Source: Actinomycetota bacterium
GTDB taxonomy: Bacteria; Actinomycetota; Acidimicrobiia; Acidimicrobiales; Poriferisodalaceae
Reading direction: 5' to 3'
DNA: 5,168 nucleotides
Assembly: GCA_013151655.1 (NCBI GenBank)
Contig: JAADHX010000203.1
Span: forward strand, 1 to 5,168
The notes under the pieces are model-generated. The model was not told where the DNA came from. It ran no database searches and saw only the letters and a list, made by a program, of their open reading frames with translations. The position numbers and the translations under genes were made by a program. Shown piece after piece: positions 1-4,103 of this stretch. The first letter of the stretch is position 1; each line of letters begins with the position of its first letter.

Positions 1-698
1 AGTGTGGGCCGGTCGCCGGCGGTGCCAAGGCCTCCTGCCGCCACTAAGGGGTCTGGGCGTAGCCCGCGATCCATGGCAATCGACGCGACCGCAAACAATA
101 ACGTTGCCATGATGAACGGACCTGCCAGCTCCCGAAGCCCGAGGGCTCTGGCGGCCGCGCTCGCTGGTCCGAGAGCGATCAGCGGGCCGAACACCGAGCC
201 GAACGTTCCACCCCAGACAAGCATTCCGATAGCGCGGGCCCGCTGGTTCTCAGTGGCTAGGTCGGCCGCCGCAAACCGAGCCGCAAGAGTGCCAGCGTTT
301 CCTGCGCCAAACGCAATAAGGCCAGGCAGTAGAAGCGCGTACGTGCTCGTGATGGCGGCGATGAAGGCGACGAATGCCCCCACGCCACTCACAGCCCATG
401 CTGTTCGGAGCGCGGGACGGCGCCCGCGGCTGCTCGACAGACGCGAGATCGGAACCGTTGCGAGCGCCCCGCCCACCGTCATACAAGCTGCGGCGAGGGT
501 GCCGAGGGCGTCGCTGCCGGTGAGTTGTTCGCCTAACGTCGCCGCCGCGGCAAACGCACCAGACGTCGCGGCACCGGCGGGTATCGTGCCGGAGAACAGG
601 ACCCAGAGGGTGCGTCGCTGAAGGGCTGCCCGCTCATCCTCTGTAAGGGTCACGACGTCGGAGATCACCGGGCGGACACTATCGGGGTTGTCGTCCAT
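1..698 (-). CDS. MFS transporter, N-terminal half (gene runs off the left edge)
   Basis: Integral membrane transporter of the major facilitator superfamily, probably a proton-coupled exporter; the substrate cannot be told. The reverse strand is open from an ATG at 698 to the window edge (232 residues, no stop). After a hydrophilic N-terminus of about 28 residues there are six hydrophobic stretches, roughly residues 31-53, 63-84, 99-118, 120-142, 156-180 and 193-212, matching the six-helix N-terminal half of a 12-helix MFS protein. The helix 2-3 loop carries a motif-A-like SRLSSSRGRRPAL (85-97). Helix 5 begins RARAIGMLVWGGTFGSVFGP (153-172), the glycine-rich pattern of exporters. The start overlaps the phosphotransferase-like gene by 20 nt and lacks a Shine-Dalgarno sequence, so translational coupling is likely. 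It is visibly richer in G+C than its neighbours. The plus-strand frame opposite it is a shadow. Family call is confident; substrate is unknown. Confidence 0.85.
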   Translation of the reverse strand, partial: MDDNPDSVRPVISDVVTLTEDERAALQRRTLWVLFSGTIPAGAATSGAFAAAATLGEQLTGSDALGTLAAACMTVGGALATVPISRLSSSRGRRPALRTAWAVSGVGAFVAFIAAITSTYALLLPGLIAFGAGNAGTLAARFAAADLATENQRARAIGMLVWGGTFGSVFGPLIALGPASAAARALGLRELAGPFIMATLLFAVASIAMDRGLRPDPLVAAGGLGTAGDRPT

Positions 699-1236
699 TC
701 GACGTCATTGAACCAAGGCGGTCGAGAAGCTGCGTCGGGTCGAAATCGTGCTCGTCGAACCACCGAATTTCGGTGGCCAACCGCAACATCGAGTACAGGC
801 CCACCCGAACTGCTATCGATTTGCGGTCGGCGCTGTCGAAGGCCAGCAACAGTTCGTCGAGTCGATTGGTTTCGTCGAGTGTGAGCACCGCCAGATCGAA
901 GGCAATGTCGCCTACGGTCCAGTCGGCGAGGTCGATCGCCTGGACGCACCCGTCATCGACAAAGAAGTGACCTGGCTGTGCATCTCCATGGATCAATCCC
1001 AGTTGGCCTGGGCCTAGCCGATAGTTGACGACTTCATCGACTATCGATTGTGTCGTGCCTCCAACCGCGTGAGCCACAAGATCAGAGCCGTCAGCGGAGT
1101 TTGTCAGCTTGAGCACAGCCCGCTCATAATGCGCTTGGAGAACTTCAACTGTTTCGACTGTTTCGACGCCATCGAGGTGTGGTACGAACAGATGTGGCCG
1201 CTCTCTCAACTCCTCGACGTTGATCGCAATCGTCAT
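679..1236 (-). CDS. Aminoglycoside/macrolide phosphotransferase-like protein, C-lobe only
   Basis: Kinase of the APH/choline-kinase-like superfamily (ATP- or GTP-dependent phosphorylation of a small molecule), cytoplasmic. With the ATG at 1236 it is 185 residues. The catalytic loop IHGDAQPGHFFVDDG is at 82-96 (His83, Asp85 as catalytic base, His90 at the usual metal-binding Asn position). It is followed by the metal-binding IDLADW (101-106) and GDIAFDLA (109-116). From memory, His instead of Asn also occurs in macrolide 2'-phosphotransferases (HGDLHPGH), so it need not mean inactivity. Family members are usually 270-300 residues. Here the N-lobe, with its nucleotide-binding strands and lysine, is missing: only about 80 residues precede the catalytic loop. 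The frame stays open upstream to a stop at 1405-1407 but encodes nothing N-lobe-like there. The ATG is preferred over a TTG at 1311 because a TAATGT hexamer lies 7 nt before it, whereas the TTG lies inside an inverted repeat. It is either a decayed remnant or a divergent short kinase. It overlaps the MFS start, suggesting co-expression. Confidence 0.72.
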   Translation of the reverse strand: MTIAINVEELRERPHLFVPHLDGVETVETVEVLQAHYERAVLKLTNSADGSDLVAHAVGGTTQSIVDEVVNYRLGPGQLGLIHGDAQPGHFFVDDGCVQAIDLADWTVGDIAFDLAVLTLDETNRLDELLLAFDSADRKSIAVRVGLYSMLRLATEIRWFDEHDFDPTQLLDRLGSMTSNGRQPR

Positions 1237-1243
1237 ACCGCGG

Positions 1244-1249
1244 ACATTA
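1244..1249 (-). promoter_or_regulatory. Candidate -10 element of the phosphotransferase-like gene (leaderless)
   Basis: On the minus strand TAATGT fits the TAnnnT -10 consensus. The seven bases CCGCGGT separate it from the ATG at 1236, so transcription would begin at or within a base of the start codon. No Shine-Dalgarno sequence and no convincing -35 hexamer is visible. The same arrangement precedes the iclR-like and proS genes, which raises confidence in this otherwise weak signal. Confidence 0.45.
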
Positions 1250-1290
1250 CCGTCATTGAGACACCGCCCAGGGAACCTCGGCAAGGCGTT

Positions 1291-1433
1291 TTGCCCACCT
1301 TGTAGCGACAAGCGGGCGATGACACACCGGCGGCTCGGGTGTTCTCCTTCGGTCTGTTCCTCCGACAGTCTCGCGGCCCCTTCATCTGCCGAGTGGTCGA
1401 CTGCTCATCCCGTTGTCGCTACAAGGTGGGCAA
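1291..1433. repeat. 143-bp element with perfect 21-bp terminal inverted repeats
   Basis: The arms 1291-1311 and 1413-1433 are exact reverse complements. Pairing continues imperfectly inward: CGGG at 1313-1316 against CCCG at 1409-1412 after a one-base bulge, then GATGA at 1318-1322 against TCATC at 1405-1409 in an alternative register. Each arm contains the imperfect palindrome TTGTAGCGACAA (TTGT-N4-ACAA). The 101-bp interior has no credible ORF but holds smaller dyads: ACACC/GGTGT at 1324-1328 and 1338-1342, CTGT/ACAG near 1354-1368, and a GTCGAC centre near 1396-1401. I see no clear target-site duplication outside the arms. It occupies most of the 237-bp gap between the IclR gene and the phosphotransferase-like gene; the rest of the gap holds only the candidate -10 at 1244-1249. 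Possible identities are a MITE-like non-autonomous insertion, an invertible segment, a pair of regulator sites, or a long-stemmed RNA in the iclR downstream region. The repeat itself is certain; its nature is not. Confidence 0.85.
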
Positions 1434-1473
1434 TACACCCACACCAGGCCAGACACCGTTGCCCGATGATCCG

Positions 1474-2217
1474 CTAGTGCTGCAATATTTCGGCCAACCT
1501 GTCGGAGGCCTCGGCCAACAGCAGGCCAAGGTCGTGTAGCTGATCGGGGTTCGGGAACCGGTAGGTCGGGCCCTCCACATGAAGGGCGGCTGTTACATCG
1601 CCACCAGCACCGATAACAGGAGCTGCAACCGAGGTAATGCCTACGACGAACTCCTCATGACCCCACGCATAACCAAGGCTTCTGGCCTGCACGCACCGCT
1701 CGGCGAGTGAGTCGAAGTCGAGCACTGTGTTCGGGGTACAGACCTCGAGGTCTCGGCTTAGCAACGCCCGCAGACGACGCCGGGGCATCTGAGCCATGGC
1801 CACTATCCCAGACGGAACCGAGTGAATCGGTGCGGTCTCGCCCGTCCAGTCGCGAACCTGGATTTCGCCAGGAGCCTCAACTTGGGTCAGGTACAACATC
1901 GAGTTGCCGTCGACGATCGACAGTCCGGCGGCCTCGCCAATCTGTTCGACCAGCTCGACCAGGATCGGTCTTGCCAACGCAGTTAGGCTGCTCGCCCCAC
2001 GATGAGCCGCACCCAGTTCGGCCAACGCTTCGCCAACTTGATACTGACCGCCGGCCTCCACCTGCTCTACGGCGCCTTCGGTCTCCAGTGATGCCAGCAG
2101 GCGCGAAACCGTGCTCTTGGCCAGGCCTACATCGTCGGCTAACTCGGTAACGCCCATCGGGCCCCGACCGAGGGCCCGCAGTATTGCGAAAGATCGCTCG
2201 ACCGACTGTACCGACAT
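1474..2217 (-). CDS. IclR-family transcriptional regulator
   Basis: DNA-binding regulator of the IclR family, 247 residues, the usual length (about 250). The N-terminal winged helix-turn-helix is at about residues 5-65: SVERSFAILRALG (5-17), then MGVTELADDVGLAKSTVSRL (21-40), with the wing around GQYQVGEAL (57-65). A linker leads to the C-terminal effector-binding domain (about 78-245). That domain has IHSVPSGIVAMA (131-142), the counterpart of the family's H-x-T/S-A-x-G-K-A-x-L-A signature, and LGYAWGHEEFVVGITSVAAP (181-200), matching the typical G-Y-x(n)-E-E-x(n)-G-x(n)-A-A-P block. Members sense small aromatic, sugar-acid or other organic-acid ligands; which one cannot be told. The gene follows proS with a 46-bp gap and has its own operator and -10 overlapping the start codon, so autoregulation is likely. 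No catabolic operon adjoins it, so its wider targets are unknown. Confidence 0.93.
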   Translation of the reverse strand: MSVQSVERSFAILRALGRGPMGVTELADDVGLAKSTVSRLLASLETEGAVEQVEAGGQYQVGEALAELGAAHRGASSLTALARPILVELVEQIGEAAGLSIVDGNSMLYLTQVEAPGEIQVRDWTGETAPIHSVPSGIVAMAQMPRRRLRALLSRDLEVCTPNTVLDFDSLAERCVQARSLGYAWGHEEFVVGITSVAAPVIGAGGDVTAALHVEGPTYRFPNPDQLHDLGLLLAEASDRLAEILQH

Positions 2218-2245
2218 GCGGAACAGTCTAACTGTTGTTCCGCAT
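2216..2245. promoter_or_regulatory. 30-bp palindromic operator over the IclR-type gene start
   Basis: Perfect 10-bp arms ATGCGGAACA (2216-2225) and TGTTCCGCAT (2236-2245) flank a 10-bp spacer. A second dyad, ACAGT (2223-2227) / ACTGT (2231-2235), is nested around CTA. GTTCCGC/GCGGAAC half-sites are characteristic of IclR-family operators. The dyad covers the putative -10 and the first two bases of the start codon of the adjacent regulator, so binding would block RNA polymerase: classic negative autoregulation. The dyad is seen directly; the assignment to this regulator is inferred from position and motif type. Confidence 0.75.
2225..2230 (-). promoter_or_regulatory. Candidate -10 element of the IclR-type gene (leaderless)
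   Basis: The minus strand reads TAGACT (TAnnnT), then GTTCCGC, then the ATG at 2217. The 7-nt spacing places the transcription start at about the A of ATG, and there is no Shine-Dalgarno sequence. No clear -35 hexamer is seen. The hexamer sits in the centre of the palindromic operator. Confidence 0.5.
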
Positions 2246-2263
2246 CGTGGGCCAGACGGTTGT

Positions 2264-3967
2264 CTAGCGGGCAGCTTGGACGGCGTCGACCACCCAGCTC
2301 ACGGCAGAGTCGACCGCGACGCGCTCTGTGATCTGGCCGGCTCGGCGGGTGACCTCGACCTCACCATCGGCTAGCGCCTTACCGATCGTGATTCTGAACG
2401 GAATGCCGACTAGCTCAGCATCGGCAAACTTGACGCCAGCCCGAGCCTTTCGGTCATCGATAACAACGTCGACCCCAGCAGCGCCTAGATCGGCGTAGAT
2501 CTTCTCGGCGGCAGCAACCCCAGCCTCGTCCTTCATGCTGGCGATGGTGATCACGGCCTCGAAGGGAGCTACCGCAACCGGCCATACGATGCCTCGGTCG
2601 TCGTGGTATGTCTCGACAATCGTGGCGACCGCTCGGTCGATGCCAATGCCGTACGACCCCATGATCATGTGTTGTGCTTTACCGTTGGGATCAAGGACTT
2701 TAGCGTCGAAGGCCTCTGTGAACTTGCGGCCGAGCTTGAAGATATGACCAGACTCAATACAGCGGACTATCTCGACTGGTGTCCCGCATTTCGGGCAACC
2801 CTCGCCAACAGATACGTCGCGCAACTCAGCGAACTCCGAAACCGAAATATCGCGCCCGACATCAACACCGCGGAGATGCCAATCGTCGTCGTTGGCGCCG
2901 GTAGTCATGTTGGTTCGGCCAGCCAATGCCGGATCCGCTATGACCCTAAGTTCGACGCCAACAGCACCGAGGCTCCCTGGGTTGGCACCCATGGCTGCCA
3001 ACGCCTCTTCTGGGGTAGCGGCTCGTACCTCGGCGGCCCCAGTTGCGTCTTGCAACTTCTGGAGGTTCAGCTGATGATCGCCCCGAAGCAAGGCCAGAGT
3101 GACCTCGTCGTCAAGAACCATGACCATTGTCTTGATCTGACGTTCAGCGGGTGCACCACCGTCGATCTCTTCGAGCGCGGCGATGGTTCGCACACCAGGC
3201 GTGGCGAAACGAACCGGTGCGTCTGGCCCGGCTTCGTCGACGACTGTAGGTATGACCGATACCGACCGTTCGAGGTTGGCCGCGTAGTCGCAGCTAGGAC
3301 AACGCACCACATCGTCTTCACCGGCAGGCGAGGGCACCATGAACTCGATGCTCTCCGTGCCTCCCATAGATCCAGAAGAAGCCTCGACCGGCATGGCTGA
3401 TAGACCCAATCGAGTAAAGATCCGAACATAGGCGTCGTAGTGCAGATCGAACGAGGCATCGAGGCCAGCCTCGTCGAGATCGAAACTGTATGAGTCCTTC
3501 ATGGTGAACTCGCGCACTCGTAATAGGCCGCTCTTAGGGCGCGGCTCGTCTCGAAATTTGGTGTGAATCTGGTACCAGTGCTGCGGCAGCTGCTTATACG
3601 AACTGAGCTCGAGAGCCAGGGTCGTAAACACCTCTTCCTCGGTCACTCCCAGTGCAAGCTCGGTGCCTTTGCGGTCGGCCAGTCTGAACATCTCGTCGCC
3701 CATAAGTTCTGACCGACCCGACTTGTGCCATAGACCCATCGGGTGCATGGTCGGAAGTTGAAACTCCTGGGCGCCAATGGCGTCCATCTCGGCGCGAACG
3801 ATGGCCGCAACCTTCGAATGGACCCTCATGCCCAGGGTGAGCATCGAGTAGTGCCCGGCGTGAAGCTGACGCATGAACCCACCCCGTACGAGGAGCTTGT
3901 GACTCGCGGCCTCGGCATCGGCCGGAGCATCGCGGAGTGTGGGAACAAAGAGCTTCGACCAACGCAT
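2264..3967 (-). CDS. proS: Proline--tRNA ligase, bacterial type with editing insertion
   Basis: Class II aminoacyl-tRNA synthetase charging tRNA(Pro) with proline in the cytoplasm. It is complete at 567 residues, close to the E. coli enzyme (572). Catalytic core: motif 1 region around VRAEMDAIGAQEFQLPTMHP (57-76), proline-binding T-x-E in LGVTEEEV (106-113), motif 2 region KFRDEPRPKSGLLRVREFTM (137-156), GGTESIEF (202-209), and motif 3 MGSYGIGIDRAVATIVE (436-452). Between motifs 2 and 3 lies the INS editing domain (about 225-400), which hydrolyses mischarged Ala-tRNA(Pro). It has QIKTMV with Lys279 at the position of the key E. coli editing lysine, LLRGDHQLN (293-301) and TGANDDD (356-362). 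CPSC (223-226) and CPKC (391-394) may bind zinc. The C-terminal anticodon-binding domain (about 468-567) includes IDDRKARAGVKFADAELVGI (503-522). Small oddity: V-T-E-E-E replaces the commoner P-T-H-E-E. The ATG at 3967 is supported by a leaderless -10. The gene is divergent from the formate dehydrogenase and upstream of the IclR-type gene. Confidence 0.98.
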   Translation of the reverse strand: MRWSKLFVPTLRDAPADAEAASHKLLVRGGFMRQLHAGHYSMLTLGMRVHSKVAAIVRAEMDAIGAQEFQLPTMHPMGLWHKSGRSELMGDEMFRLADRKGTELALGVTEEEVFTTLALELSSYKQLPQHWYQIHTKFRDEPRPKSGLLRVREFTMKDSYSFDLDEAGLDASFDLHYDAYVRIFTRLGLSAMPVEASSGSMGGTESIEFMVPSPAGEDDVVRCPSCDYAANLERSVSVIPTVVDEAGPDAPVRFATPGVRTIAALEEIDGGAPAERQIKTMVMVLDDEVTLALLRGDHQLNLQKLQDATGAAEVRAATPEEALAAMGANPGSLGAVGVELRVIADPALAGRTNMTTGANDDDWHLRGVDVGRDISVSEFAELRDVSVGEGCPKCGTPVEIVRCIESGHIFKLGRKFTEAFDAKVLDPNGKAQHMIMGSYGIGIDRAVATIVETYHDDRGIVWPVAVAPFEAVITIASMKDEAGVAAAEKIYADLGAAGVDVVIDDRKARAGVKFADAELVGIPFRITIGKALADGEVEVTRRAGQITERVAVDSAVSWVVDAVQAAR

Positions 3968-3975
3968 GGCGGTTA

Positions 3976-3981
3976 AGTTTA
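3976..3981 (-). promoter_or_regulatory. Candidate -10 element of proS (leaderless)
   Basis: The minus strand reads TAAACT (TAnnnT), then TAACCGCC, then the ATG at 3967. The 8-nt spacing implies initiation at or next to the start codon. No ribosome binding site is visible. A -35 is not obvious; CTGAGC about 15 nt upstream is a weak match. Confidence 0.5.
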
Positions 3982-4018
3982 GTCGTCAGGTTTGGCGCTC
4001 AGGGGGTGTTATCTGAAG

Positions 4019-4024
4019 TACGAT
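4019..4024 (+). promoter_or_regulatory. Candidate -10 element of the formate dehydrogenase gene
   Basis: TACGAT fits TAnnnT and lies in the 136-bp divergent gap between proS and the formate dehydrogenase. Transcription from it would start near 4030, giving a leader of about 75 nt that contains two hairpins and the Shine-Dalgarno sequence. No well-spaced -35 is visible (TTGGCG at 3992-3997 is too far upstream), so this is tentative. A transcription start at 4030 would also coincide with the ATG of a 25-codon upstream ORF. Confidence 0.3.
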
Positions 4025-4035
4025 CCAAGATGGCG

Positions 4036-4085
4036 CCCAAGGGGGACTTGGGCAACGAGCATCCAGTGCCAGCAGCGTCGCTGGC
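4036..4085 (+). promoter_or_regulatory. Two tandem hairpins in the formate dehydrogenase leader
   Basis: The first hairpin is CCCAAG (4036-4041), loop GGGGA, CTTGGG (4047-4052). The second is GCCAGC (4068-4073), loop AGCGTC, GCTGGC (4080-4085). Both stems are perfect 6-bp and GC-rich. The second ends 6 nt before the AAGGA ribosome binding site at 4092, so it could affect translation initiation. No poly-T follows either, so they are not intrinsic terminators. I recognise no known riboswitch; a molybdenum-cofactor aptamer was considered and not found. Confidence 0.3.
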
Positions 4086-4091
4086 GTTACC

Positions 4092-4096
4092 AAGGA
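4092..4096 (+). promoter_or_regulatory. Ribosome binding site that fixes a TTG start
   Basis: AAGGA lies 7 nt before the TTG at 4104 and 19 nt before the first in-frame ATG at 4116. The spacing favours TTG initiation. It contrasts with the other genes here, which lack Shine-Dalgarno sequences. Confidence 0.6.
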
Positions 4097-4103
4097 TCCG
4101 AAA

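Noticed and set aside
4..621. Long plus-strand open frame opposite the MFS gene
   Set aside because: Its translation is a proline/alanine/arginine-rich, low-complexity shadow. The reverse strand gives a membrane protein with MFS motifs.
1309..1311. TTG start adding 25 residues to the phosphotransferase-like protein
   Set aside because: The TTG lies within the inverted-repeat arm, the extra residues resemble no kinase N-lobe, and a well-placed -10 supports the ATG at 1236.
1312..1412. Glycine riboswitch on the minus strand, suggested by an ACCGAAGGAG stretch
   Set aside because: The remaining conserved aptamer elements and a tandem second aptamer are absent, and no glycine-related gene follows.
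2603..3400. 265-codon plus-strand frame inside proS
   Set aside because: It is wholly antisense to well-conserved ProS domains and shows no recognisable motif.
4036..4085. Intrinsic terminator or molybdenum-cofactor riboswitch upstream of the dehydrogenase
   Set aside because: No U-tract follows either hairpin, and the stems are too short and simple to match the cofactor aptamer.
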